A stretch of DNA of 64,000 bases from CAYJMQ01 sp964392415. Lineage in GTDB: Bacteria > Bdellovibrionota > JACOXK01 > 2-02-FULL-40-11. Each line of letters starts with the position of its first letter. The stretch's first letter is position 1. Of the stretch, positions 8,295-15,146 are shown piece after piece. The position numbers and the translations under genes are program-made. Below the pieces are notes generated by a model. It was given only the letters and a program-made list of their open reading frames with translations, was not told the DNA's origin and ran no database searches. The stretch is taken from assembly GCA_964392415.1 (NCBI GenBank), contig CAYMPL010000001.1, positions 1-64,000 on the forward strand, written 5' to 3'.

Positions 8295-9146
8295 ATGAGA
8301 GAGAAGATGAAGCATTTTTTTCAAATAATAAAATTTGAATATTTTGTCTGGATTCTCTCGATTGTGTCTGTCTTTGCTCTGGCATACGACAATATCCGTC
8401 TCCATCTGGAACTTCTCGAATTTAAAGAGTCGCATCGGGGCTCCATTCAGATGGCATCTGAAATAAGAGAGCTCAAGTCCTCGGTGGCTGAAATCGATTC
8501 GGTTCTCAACAGACTCAATAAATTTTCATCTAAACTCAAAGTGCTTTCGCATATCAAAGATCAGTTTGAGGAGAGAGAGGCGATCAGGCAGGCGGCAAAA
8601 AGTACGCGCCGATCGACACGCGAGGCGGATCTCGATCGTGAAGAAGAACGCGACCTTCAAAAAATCCGGTTGCGGCTTCCTGATTTGCGATCTGAGTCCG
8701 ATTTTCATGACAGAGTGCTCTTGGAATTGGTCGATTTTTATTCTCAAAGGCCGAATCTCGTGGCCGCGATTCCGGCCTTATTGCCTGCCCCGGGGCGTAT
8801 TACCTCGCCATTCGGTTTCCGGAAATTGCCGGCAGGGGGATGGCAGATCCATGAGGGGATTGATATTGCAGCCAATTTTGGAACAGAGGTCGTAGCCCCC
8901 GCGGATGGAATCGTTGAGGAAAGTCATTATTCACCCGGCTACGGGCGGTATGTTATTCTCAACCATGGCTACGGGCTAAAAACCAGATTTGCCCATGCTT
9001 CAAAGGTTCTTGTTAAAGCGGGGGAATGGATCAAGCGGGGGACACAGATTGCGCTGGTCGGCGGCTCTGGCCGCACTCGCGGCGTGCATCTTCACTATGA
9101 AATCAGCCTAAACGGCGTGCCGGTAGATCCTAGGGATTATATGTAG
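8295..9146 (+). CDS. Membrane-anchored M23-family peptidase (murein hydrolase or activator)
   Basis: 283 residues. One N-terminal membrane helix (about 14-30), a charged coiled-coil region (about 35-130) and a C-terminal LytM/M23 domain (about 168-283). The domain keeps the zinc residues: H and D in HEGIDIA, and HLHYEI near the end, so it looks catalytically complete rather than an EnvC-type inactive activator. It probably cuts peptidoglycan cross-links in the periplasm. It directly follows the PP2C gene and probably shares its transcript. Confidence 0.9.
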   Translation: MREKMKHFFQIIKFEYFVWILSIVSVFALAYDNIRLHLELLEFKESHRGSIQMASEIRELKSSVAEIDSVLNRLNKFSSKLKVLSHIKDQFEEREAIRQAAKSTRRSTREADLDREEERDLQKIRLRLPDLRSESDFHDRVLLELVDFYSQRPNLVAAIPALLPAPGRITSPFGFRKLPAGGWQIHEGIDIAANFGTEVVAPADGIVEESHYSPGYGRYVILNHGYGLKTRFAHASKVLVKAGEWIKRGTQIALVGGSGRTRGVHLHYEISLNGVPVDPRDYM

Positions 9147-9186
9147 TCGCAAGCCATTTTCCCCTTCTTCGAAATGGTTCGGCGAC
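9146..9186. terminator. Hairpin between the convergent M23 and yggS genes
   Basis: GTCGC...CCATTT pairs with AAATGG...GCGAC, an interrupted stem of 11 base pairs around a 12-base loop. It begins within the M23 stop codon and precedes the 3' end of yggS. No long T-run follows. Confidence 0.4.
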
Positions 9187-9191
9187 CTTAT

Positions 9192-9950
9192 TTATCTCCT
9201 CTTCCCAAAGATTCCTTCCCCGACTCTTACTTGCGTCGCCCCCTCTTCAATCGCAATTTTAAAATCATGTGTCATTCCCATTGAAAGCTCCCTCAGCGAA
9301 AGATTTGGGAATGCTTTCTGAGTTTCCAATAATAATTCCCTCATCTTCCTAAAATAAGGGCGTGATTTTTCGGGGTCTTTAAAATAGGGGGGGATGGCCA
9401 TGAGCCCCTGGATATCCAAATAGGTCATTCTGGGCGGAGATTGTTCGAGAATGTCATTCTGAGGCTGAGGCTTGAAAATGTCATTCTGAGGCTCGAAGAG
9501 CCGAAGAATCTCATTTAAAAATGGAATAAGATTTTTAGGAAAAAGCCCTGATTTTGTTGTTTCTTCGCCAATATTGATTTGAATCAGAACTGGCAGACGG
9601 CGATTTTTCTTTTGCAGCTCCTGTTGAAGCTTTGTGGATAACTTTAGGCTATCAAGCGTTTGAATTTCTGAAATGGTATCCGTCAAATATTTGACTTTGT
9701 TCGTCTGAAGGTGGCCAATAAAAATCCATTTTGCGGCATTTCCCAGAATTTCCCATTTTTTGAGGAATTCCTGGACATGGTTTTCACCGAGATAGCTGAT
9801 TCCCGCATCCATCGCCAATTTGATCTTTTCGATCGGTTGTAATTTGGAAACAGCAATCAGCCGGATATCTTGAGGATTTTTTCCGATTTTTTTCGCGGTT
9901 TCAGAGATAATTTGTCGGACAGAGGCGATATTTTCTTTTATATCATTCAC
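9192..9950 (-). CDS. yggS: PLP homeostasis protein YggS/PROSC, with repeat-derived insert
   Basis: 252 residues. IRLIAVSKLQP places the PLP-binding lysine at residue 36; YLGENHVQE, FIGHLQTNK, INIGEETTKSG and the ending SMGMTHDFKIAIEEGAT...RVGEGIFGKR are all typical of the family. It buffers pyridoxal phosphate in the cytosol. Between about residues 146 and 175 the protein carries a segment reading EPQNDIFKPQPQNDILEQ, encoded by three tandem copies of the dispersed repeat, just before the conserved LDIQGLMAIPP. The reading frame stays open, so the insert is presumably a tolerated surface loop. Confidence 0.92.
   Translation of the reverse strand: MNDIKENIASVRQIISETAKKIGKNPQDIRLIAVSKLQPIEKIKLAMDAGISYLGENHVQEFLKKWEILGNAAKWIFIGHLQTNKVKYLTDTISEIQTLDSLKLSTKLQQELQKKNRRLPVLIQINIGEETTKSGLFPKNLIPFLNEILRLFEPQNDIFKPQPQNDILEQSPPRMTYLDIQGLMAIPPYFKDPEKSRPYFRKMRELLLETQKAFPNLSLRELSMGMTHDFKIAIEEGATQVRVGEGIFGKRR
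9424..9514. repeat. Dispersed repeat, three tandem heads inside yggS (copy 2)
   Basis: GTCATTCTG occurs at 9424, 9453 and 9480; the last copy runs to GAAGAATCTCAT. The length keeps the yggS frame open, adding roughly 30 codons. Confidence 0.85.
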
Positions 9951-10054
9951 AAGCAGGTAACAAACTATATTGCATTACCATTTGAAATAGCACGCGAAAA
10001 CTGTTTGACATTTCCTTGCGTTTTCCTGTAGCAGGAAAACTTGGACGGGACAAT

Positions 10055-10127
10055 GCCCCGGTAGCTCAGTCGGTAGAGCAGCGCCCTGAAAAGGCGCGTG
10101 TCGGCAGTTCGATTCTGCCCTGGGGCA
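10055..10127 (+). tRNA. tRNA-Phe (GAA)
   Basis: A 73-nt cloverleaf. Acceptor GCCCCGG pairs with CTGGGGC, the D arm is GCTC/GAGC, the anticodon stem is GCGCC/GGCGC with loop CTGAAAA (anticodon GAA), and the T arm is GGCAG-TTCGATT-CTGCC. CCA is not encoded. A TTGACA lies at 10005-10010 upstream with no clear -10 box. The 3' part of this gene is one end of the direct repeat that bounds an island. Confidence 0.95.
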
Positions 10128-10130
10128 TTC
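10086..10130 (+). repeat. Left direct repeat (attL-like) in tRNA-Phe
   Basis: 45 bp starting CTGAAAAGGCGCG in the anticodon loop and ending three bases after the tRNA discriminator base. Identical to 12986-13030. Confidence 0.88.
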
Positions 10131-10135
10131 CACCA

Positions 10136-11374
10136 TTAAAATTGACAGCTGATATCATAATTCAAATTATCAAATGCTATTCCATCACCAGAAGAATTTG
10201 TAATTTCAATCTTGCGAACAGAATTTAGAGTGTTTTGAATATTTGTATTTTGTCCCGATCCATTCTGTGGGGCGATATTTATTTCTTCAAGTAAGCTATT
10301 GTTTTTGTCGTAAAGACGCACAATGGCGTTGCTCTCTACATCGATGAGAGAAAACCTGACATTAGAAGCATCAGCTAAAAAATTTATAATTAAAGGGTCG
10401 TCTTGATTTATACCCTGATTATTTGCCCCAAGAGCAAATGGTTGAGAAACAGGTTTTGCATCGCCTGATTGGCCTGGCCATTGTTCATTGATTAGCAAAG
10501 GATCTCCACGAGGGGATGAAAAAACAACGCCCTGTTTTTCATACTTCATCGTAATTTTCTGCCCTAGGATATTTTCGGTATCATCAAAAAATATGTTTTG
10601 GCGACAGAGAGCGGACTGATATTCTTCTTCTGGTACCTCTGGTGCAGGAGGTAATGTACCAGCACGTTGCTGCTCCAAAAGAAGAACCACTCTTTCTAAT
10701 TTTGAGACGATTTTTTCAAGTTTATGAATGATTCGCTCTGATGCATTCTTTTCTGCTCTCCAGAGCCCCTTTTTCTTTCCCCTGGCCTCTTCTTGTAAAG
10801 CTAAAAATCGATCCCGATATTTTACATTGGGAGGAATTGTCATAATGGAGCCATACCCCTCTTCTAAAATTTTGGCGTTCACAAATGTGCCGTCTTCCAG
10901 GAAAACATATGCAAGCAATCTTCCATAGCGATCTCTTTGATCAACATCAAATTCAAGACGGACTCTTTTGCCTTCGAGAAGATTTTTTGTAAATTCATAT
11001 GCTTCTTGCCCCAGCTCTTGAATTATCCTGATATCTTGTCCAGTTCTTCTGGCATCTTCATATAATTTGGAACTCTGAGATATTTCAGGGGTATCAATAC
11101 CAATAAATCTTACCTTTTCTCCGTTGGAGAGAACTATGGTGTCACCATCAATGACTCTTTCAACCATAAAAAATCCTGTTTCTGAAGGCGAAAGAGATTG
11201 CGTTTCAGGAGATGGTGGCGTCTGAATTTGTGGTTTATGGCAATGTCTTTCGCCTGTTCGGCTATCCCTGTGACAGCCGTCTTTGTCCGTTCGGCCTGAA
11301 TGGCAAATGGCCTCATTATTCAGAAAAAAAATAAAAATAAAAGCTCCCATGATTTTCCCAATGATCGATTTCAT
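10136..11374 (-). CDS. Secreted SNase-type (thermonuclease) nuclease with HxH/GCH motif region and C-terminal beta domain
   Basis: 412 residues. A signal peptide (about 1-24) is followed by a His/Cys cluster, HSGRTDKDGCHRD...GERHCH (about 25-46), as seen in many secreted bacterial nucleases. The SNase domain (about 70-205) has RVIDGDTIVL, VRFIGIDTPE and DQRDRYGRLLAYV, which contain the usual catalytic Arg/Glu/Arg and calcium Asp residues. A short coiled coil (about 212-240) leads to a C-terminal beta-rich domain (about 255-412) ending DGIAFDNLNYDI, resembling secreted galactose-binding-like domains. It ends six bases from the left repeat of the island. Its start overlaps the stop of the upstream lipoprotein gene, so the two are coupled. 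Confidence 0.85.
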   Translation of the reverse strand: MKSIIGKIMGAFIFIFFLNNEAICHSGRTDKDGCHRDSRTGERHCHKPQIQTPPSPETQSLSPSETGFFMVERVIDGDTIVLSNGEKVRFIGIDTPEISQSSKLYEDARRTGQDIRIIQELGQEAYEFTKNLLEGKRVRLEFDVDQRDRYGRLLAYVFLEDGTFVNAKILEEGYGSIMTIPPNVKYRDRFLALQEEARGKKKGLWRAEKNASERIIHKLEKIVSKLERVVLLLEQQRAGTLPPAPEVPEEEYQSALCRQNIFFDDTENILGQKITMKYEKQGVVFSSPRGDPLLINEQWPGQSGDAKPVSQPFALGANNQGINQDDPLIINFLADASNVRFSLIDVESNAIVRLYDKNNSLLEEINIAPQNGSGQNTNIQNTLNSVRKIEITNSSGDGIAFDNLNYDISCQF

Positions 11375-11742
11375 CTTTTTTCCCTCACTTCATTTAAAAT
11401 TAAAAGTTTACTCTCGAGTTGCTCCAATCTTTCTTCAAGCGCTGACAATCTCTCTTCGATCGTAAGATTTTGATAGCCAGTATCTATATCCTCTTCGGTT
11501 GATATCGAAGTCCCAGCTTTTTCAAGCTTGAATATTTTTTCTTCGAAATTGGTCACAAGGGGTTCAAATTGAGATGTAATGATGCTCTCAAGTTCTGCCT
11601 CACTGGTCGCTGGAGTAGGCTGAAAACTTTCTGGCGCAGTCTTTGAGGGGGCATCCCCTCCACATGAGAGAATCATTAAAATGGCGAAGAGGCTCATACC
11701 TATTTGCCATAATTGTTTATTTATATAAAAAAAGATGTTCAT
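11371..11742 (-). CDS. Small coiled-coil lipoprotein coupled to the secreted nuclease
   Basis: 123 residues. The N-terminal hydrophobic stretch ends in the lipobox-like LMILSCGG, so the mature protein would begin at Cys about 27. A Glu/Ser/Pro-rich linker leads to a C-terminal heptad-like helix, LSALEERLEQLESKLLILN. It is read just before the nuclease with a 4-base ATGA overlap. No family recognised. The nuclease also has a short coiled coil, so the lipoprotein might hold it at the membrane; this is inference. Confidence 0.68.
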   Translation of the reverse strand: MNIFFYINKQLWQIGMSLFAILMILSCGGDAPSKTAPESFQPTPATSEAELESIITSQFEPLVTNFEEKIFKLEKAGTSISTEEDIDTGYQNLTIEERLSALEERLEQLESKLLILNEVREKR

Positions 11743-11909
11743 TCTCCACCAACGTTCAGCTGATCCAAATAATGTTAATTATATGTCGAATTTTAATTTA
11801 GGTCAAACACACATTTAGAGATTATTTTTCCATTTTCAAAATAAATATAAGTGAACCCAAAACGACTGTCTCACTCTAGATTGGCACAGAGGGGGCTATC
11901 AAACGATAT

Positions 11910-12251
11910 TTATTTACTCAAATTTTTTAATAACTTTTTTTCTTCAGCGGTAGGGAGTCCATACGCATCAAAGATACAAAGAAGATGAAGAATTATCCCT
12001 GGAATAATAAACAAAAAATAACCACCAATTACAAAGAAGAACCACAAAACACACCGAATAAATTTTCCACAATAAAGATGGCCAAAGCCAGGGAAAAACA
12101 CACTTATTAATGCAGCTATTCCACCACTAGGTTTTACAGTTGCAAGTATAGTTTTAGATTTTTCATCTTTCAGGGGATGGCCACATGAAGGACATGACGT
12201 TGCCTTATCAGAAATTTCCTTGTTACATTCAGGACACTTTATTAGAGGCAT
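11910..12251 (-). CDS. Zinc-ribbon plus membrane-helix protein (TM2-like)
   Basis: 113 residues. An N-terminal zinc ribbon, CPEC(x)nCPSCGHPL (about residues 5-26), is followed by two membrane helices: IAALISVFFPGFGHLYCGK (about 45-63) and a second around FFFVIGGYFLFIIPGII. The GFGHLYCGK and final IFDAYGL pieces resemble TM2-domain proteins. The role is unknown. It lies inside the island, on the same strand as the lipoproteins. Confidence 0.7.
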   Translation of the reverse strand: MPLIKCPECNKEISDKATSCPSCGHPLKDEKSKTILATVKPSGGIAALISVFFPGFGHLYCGKFIRCVLWFFFVIGGYFLFIIPGIILHLLCIFDAYGLPTAEEKKLLKNLSK

Positions 12252-12269
12252 TTTTTTAAAAATCCTTTT

Positions 12270-12659
12270 TTATTCATAAACAATGGCTGAGCCCGTGAGT
12301 TTTGTATGCCAGGAATTTTTAGATTGGATTTGAATGTCAATCACTGCATCGGCACCAGCTTTTCTTCCTTCTTCTTTGAGAAGCGGTACAACATCTTCAT
12401 AATCAACAGTCAAAAAAGCCATAGGAACAAATAAAAGAGCCCAAGACCAAAGCCAATTTCCTCCATTATCTTTCTGAGCGGTAATAACGCCCAGTTCTTT
12501 ATATTTTACCTCATGGGGTGCAGTTCTATAAATTTCTACTTCTTGTCCTGGATTTTTTCTGGGATGCGGTCTTCCTGATGGCATAAATTTCGAAGAAGTA
12601 GCGCAAGAGAAAAGAAATAGAAGTATAGCACCTAAAATAATAAGTTTTCTTGGTTTCAT
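12270..12659 (-). CDS. Island lipoprotein of unknown function
   Basis: 129 residues from the chosen start. A longer frame reaches 12842, but it would overlap the divergent XRE gene; AGGAGG at 12665-12670 stands 5 bases before this ATG (and 2 before the adjacent one at 12662), which decides the start. MKPRKLIILGAILLFLFSC is a lipoprotein signal with lipobox LFSC. The mature part contains ELGVITA, LLKEEGRKAGADAVIDIQIQ and a final GSAIVYE, a pattern reminiscent of small YbjQ-like or heavy-metal-binding-like lipoproteins. No firm family. It is transcribed divergently from the regulator. Confidence 0.68.
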   Translation of the reverse strand: MKPRKLIILGAILLFLFSCATSSKFMPSGRPHPRKNPGQEVEIYRTAPHEVKYKELGVITAQKDNGGNWLWSWALLFVPMAFLTVDYEDVVPLLKEEGRKAGADAVIDIQIQSKNSWHTKLTGSAIVYE

Positions 12660-12701
12660 CATAGCCTCCTTTATTCTGTTATATGGCTTATCGGTAAGTA
12701 A

Positions 12702-12740
12702 ACACGAATCTTTAGAGACGTTATATTTATAGATTCGTGT
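12702..12740. promoter_or_regulatory. Inverted repeat between lipoprotein and XRE gene, probable operator
   Basis: ACACGAATCT (12702-12711) and its exact reverse complement AGATTCGTGT (12731-12740) are 19 bases apart, and the interval is AT-rich with -10-like TTATATTTAT. The site lies in the shared 5' region of the divergent genes, where an XRE regulator would control both. Confidence 0.55.
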
Positions 12741-12755
12741 CTTTATAATTGCAGT

Positions 12756-12968
12756 ATGGCTTTCGATATCTACCTTCGAAAGGTTGCAAATAATATACAA
12801 AGGGCAAGAAAAAAAGCAGGATTCACTCAAGAAAAGATGCAAGATTTTGGTTTTAATTATCGCTATTATCAGAAAATCGAAGGTGGCCAGGTAAATCTTA
12901 CATTGAAAACACTTTGGTTAATCGCCAAGGCTTTAAAATCATCTATAACCAATCTGACTCGTATTTAA
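12756..12968 (+). CDS. XRE-family helix-turn-helix regulator
   Basis: 70 residues, essentially one HTH_3 domain: VANNIQRARKKAGFTQEKMQ, YYQKIEGGQVNLTLKTLWLIAKAL. Small stand-alone regulators of this kind control mobile elements and nearby cargo. It is the last gene before the right repeat of the island and is divergent from the lipoprotein gene across an inverted repeat. The start ATG at 12756 has no clear ribosome binding site, so a weakly translated or leaderless message is possible. Confidence 0.85.
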   Translation: MAFDIYLRKVANNIQRARKKAGFTQEKMQDFGFNYRYYQKIEGGQVNLTLKTLWLIAKALKSSITNLTRI

Positions 12969-12985
12969 TTTTGTGCTTGTTCGAT

Positions 12986-13030
12986 CTGAAAAGGCGCGTG
13001 TCGGCAGTTCGATTCTGCCCTGGGGCATTC
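12986..13030 (+). repeat. Right direct repeat (attR-like), 3' fragment of tRNA-Phe
   Basis: Perfect 45-bp copy of 10086-10130. The sequence before it (gttcgat) does not form a tRNA 5' half, so it is not a second tRNA gene. Confidence 0.88.
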
Positions 13031-13080
13031 TGATTTCAGGCACTTAGCCGCAGACAAGAGCTAAAAACCATTTTCTCATC

Positions 13081-13338
13081 TTATCTGTACACCTCCCTCC
13101 TATGGCCTATTTTCACAATCAGAACGAGCAGAATCTTGTCAAGTATCTGGTAGATGACACGGTAATCTCCTATGCGAACGCGATAGAGATTTTCTTCCCC
13201 GGAAAGTTTCTCAACGCCATGGGGCCGTGGATTTTGGGCCAGATCGTCTATCTTCCTCTCGATTCTGTTTTGGACAGGGATCGGAAGACTATTAAGTTGT
13301 TTCCGGGCTTTTTTATCGATCTTTATTGTGTAAATCAT
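13081..13338 (-). CDS. RelE/ParE-family toxin
   Basis: 85 residues. YTIKIDKKARKQLNSLP, KLSGEENLYRVRIGDYRVIYQI and a final VKIGHRREVYR are the standard RelE/StbE pattern, with the basic residues used for mRNA cleavage on the ribosome. It follows its antitoxin by 9 bases on the minus strand. The pair sits just outside the right repeat of the island. Confidence 0.93.
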   Translation of the reverse strand: MIYTIKIDKKARKQLNSLPIPVQNRIERKIDDLAQNPRPHGVEKLSGEENLYRVRIGDYRVIYQILDKILLVLIVKIGHRREVYR

Positions 13339-13347
13339 CGGATCCGA

Positions 13348-13593
13348 TCACCTGCGCCTCTCTTTTTTGACAGTCTCCCAGGGAATGAATTCGTTCCTTT
13401 TCAAGGCTTCTCTGGCATCCTCAAGGTCTATTCTGTTCTCGATCTCCTCCAGAAGCTCCAGGTCCTCTATGGGGACAATAGCCACGACATTTTTCCCCTT
13501 TCTGGTGATAACGATCCTCTCCTTGGCGTAGACTGTCCTATTGACGATCTCCGCGAATTCCTTTCTTGCCTCCACAGATGTATATTTAGCCAT
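13348..13593 (-). CDS. Phd/YefM-family antitoxin
   Basis: 81 residues. SVEARKEFAEIVNRTVYAKERIVITRKGK and VVAIVPIEDLELLEEIENR are the Phd/YefM N-terminal DNA-binding fold; the C-terminal stretch EALKRNEFIPWETVKKE would wrap the toxin. Such antitoxins repress their own operon, and a pair of palindromes lies directly upstream. AGGAGG at 13600-13605 serves the start. Confidence 0.93.
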   Translation of the reverse strand: MAKYTSVEARKEFAEIVNRTVYAKERIVITRKGKNVVAIVPIEDLELLEEIENRIDLEDAREALKRNEFIPWETVKKERRR

Positions 13594-13617
13594 ATATTTA
13601 CCTCCTATATATAATAT

Positions 13618-13649
13618 ACATAATAGTCATTATTATGTCAATAGACATA
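13618..13649. promoter_or_regulatory. Two palindromes upstream of phd-relE, probable autoregulatory operator
   Basis: ACATAATA...TATTATGT (13618-13638, 5-base centre) and TATGTC...GACATA (13634-13649, 4-base centre) overlap in an AT-rich stretch 25-56 bases upstream of the antitoxin start, where a Phd operator is expected. Confidence 0.6.
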
Positions 13650-13672
13650 AATATGCGATGAAGCATGTTAAT

Positions 13673-13695
13673 GCGCTATTTCGAAGAAATGGCGC
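13673..13695 (-). terminator. Strong hairpin after the sigma-54 activator gene
   Basis: GCGCTATTTC and GAAATGGCGC form a 10-bp stem (one G-T pair) with a GAA loop, five bases beyond the stop codon of the minus-strand regulator. No T-run follows. Confidence 0.45.
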
Positions 13696-13700
13696 GTCGC

Positions 13701-15146
13701 CTAATGCCTGACCACACTCTCATACCGGTTTAATTTATTATAAAGGGTTTTAATGGTGATACCAAGGGCGGTGGCGGTTTTGGTTTTGTTTCCTTCGTAA
13801 AAAAAAAGGGTTCTTAGAATATGCGTTTTTTCTATTTCTTCCAAAGCGAGAATTGGCCCATGCGTCTCAGTTTCCATTTTTGTCGGCGATGTAAATTTAA
13901 TATGGTTTCTGATATCTTCAGTTGTTATCTCATCTCCTTCAGAGAGAATTTTTAACCGTTCCACGGTATTTTGTAATTCACGGATATTTCCAGGCCAGTC
14001 ATATTGTTTGAGAAGTTCAATGGCATCCGGATGAATCTTTTTACCTTTGATCCTGCTCCAGGGATCAGGCTCCAGGAAATAATGAAGCAGTGGCTCAATG
14101 TCTTCGATGCGTTTCCGAAGAGGGGGGACACGGAGCGTGATGGTATTGAGTCTGAAAAAAAGATCTTCCCGAAATTGTCCTTCTTTGACCTCTTTTTCCA
14201 GATCCTTGTTGGTTGCTGATATAATTCTCACATCGACTTTAAGAGGGGTTTTTCCACCCACGCGGTAAAATTCCCCATCCTGCAAAAAACGTAAGAGTTT
14301 TGCCTGAATCCCCTTTCCGGTCTCAGCAATTTCATCCATAAAAAGGGTTCCCCCATGTGCCGTTTCAACCAATCCTTTTTTGAGCATGTGTGCCCCCGTG
14401 AACGCCCCTTTTTCATGTCCGAAAAGCTCACTTTTTAAAAGATGTTCATTCAGTGTTCCACAGTTAATAGCAACGTAAGGCCCCTTTGCCCTTGAACTTT
14501 TTTCATGCAGACGCCTGGCAATAAGTTCTTTTCCGGTTCCACTTTCCCCTTGAATGAGAATGGTGACATGGGTCGGCGCGATTCGATCAATCATATTAAG
14601 CAATTGTTTGAGGGATTTGCTTTGCCCGATGATTTTGGTGGAGGGGATTTTTTTTCCGATGAGCGATTTTAGATTTTTATTCTCTTCTTCGAGATAGACA
14701 TGCCGGTGTGTCAAAATGGCGATAGCGCACATATCGGCAATGGTTTCGAGAACCATTCGATCACCTTCGTCAAACGCAGCGGGACGGTCGCTTTCAACAT
14801 GGATAACGCCCAAAATCTTCCCCTGACACGCAATTTGCGCGGAGAGCTGTGATTGGGGTTCCGAGGGGGCTTTACCGACCTTTGCTTTTAAGATAGCCTC
14901 TTTTCTATCGTCATCGCGGATCCAGAGGGAGAGATGATAAAAATTGAATTCTTTCTGAACGAGGTTAATAATTTCATGATAGAGTTCATCGATGTTGGGC
15001 GCGGATAAAATTTTGCGGCTGACTTCATTCACCATTGAGAGATGCGAGGCAAAAAGATTTTTTTGGCTCAATCGCTTATCCTTGGTTCGTTTGAGATTCA
15101 GCAGGGGATTATCGAAGTGAAAAACAAATTGCAAGAAATTTTTCAT
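13701..15146 (-). CDS. GAF-domain sigma-54-dependent transcriptional activator
   Basis: 481 residues. A GAF sensor (about 40-150), then the AAA+ sigma-54 activation domain with Walker A GESGTGKE, the GAFTGA loop that contacts sigma-54, Walker B GGTLFMDEIAE and GNIRELQN. A C-terminal Fis-type helix-turn-helix follows (TATALGITIKTLYNKLNRY). It turns on sigma-54 promoters in response to an unknown ligand. The start is uncertain: this ATG overlaps the divergent acyltransferase, and an internal ATG at 15035 would begin right at the GAF domain; neither has a clear ribosome binding site. No receiver domain is present. Confidence 0.9.
   Translation of the reverse strand: MKNFLQFVFHFDNPLLNLKRTKDKRLSQKNLFASHLSMVNEVSRKILSAPNIDELYHEIINLVQKEFNFYHLSLWIRDDDRKEAILKAKVGKAPSEPQSQLSAQIACQGKILGVIHVESDRPAAFDEGDRMVLETIADMCAIAILTHRHVYLEEENKNLKSLIGKKIPSTKIIGQSKSLKQLLNMIDRIAPTHVTILIQGESGTGKELIARRLHEKSSRAKGPYVAINCGTLNEHLLKSELFGHEKGAFTGAHMLKKGLVETAHGGTLFMDEIAETGKGIQAKLLRFLQDGEFYRVGGKTPLKVDVRIISATNKDLEKEVKEGQFREDLFFRLNTITLRVPPLRKRIEDIEPLLHYFLEPDPWSRIKGKKIHPDAIELLKQYDWPGNIRELQNTVERLKILSEGDEITTEDIRNHIKFTSPTKMETETHGPILALEEIEKTHILRTLFFYEGNKTKTATALGITIKTLYNKLNRYESVVRH

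Larger units (their letters stand above)
10086..13030. mobile_element. Miniature genomic island in tRNA-Phe, 2,900 bp from repeat to repeat, no integrase
   Basis: The 45 bases from the anticodon loop to just past the end of tRNA-Phe recur perfectly at 12986-13030, exactly 2,900 bp downstream. The intact tRNA is at the left end and a 3' fragment at the right end, the normal result of tyrosine-recombinase integration into a tRNA gene. Cargo in order: secreted SNase-type nuclease, coiled-coil lipoprotein, zinc-ribbon membrane protein, second lipoprotein, divergent XRE regulator. There is no integrase, excisionase or recognisable replication gene. It is either a remnant or a satellite moved by an integrase supplied in trans. 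The cargo looks more AT-rich than its flanks. Confidence 0.82.

Noticed and set aside
12660..12842. 60-residue N-terminal extension of the island lipoprotein
   Set aside because: It overlaps the divergent XRE gene and the operator; AGGAGG and the lipoprotein signal mark the start at 12659/12662.
12986..13030. A second tRNA-Phe gene
   Set aside because: Only the 3' part from the anticodon loop is present; the preceding bases form no acceptor or D arm. It is the right repeat of the island.
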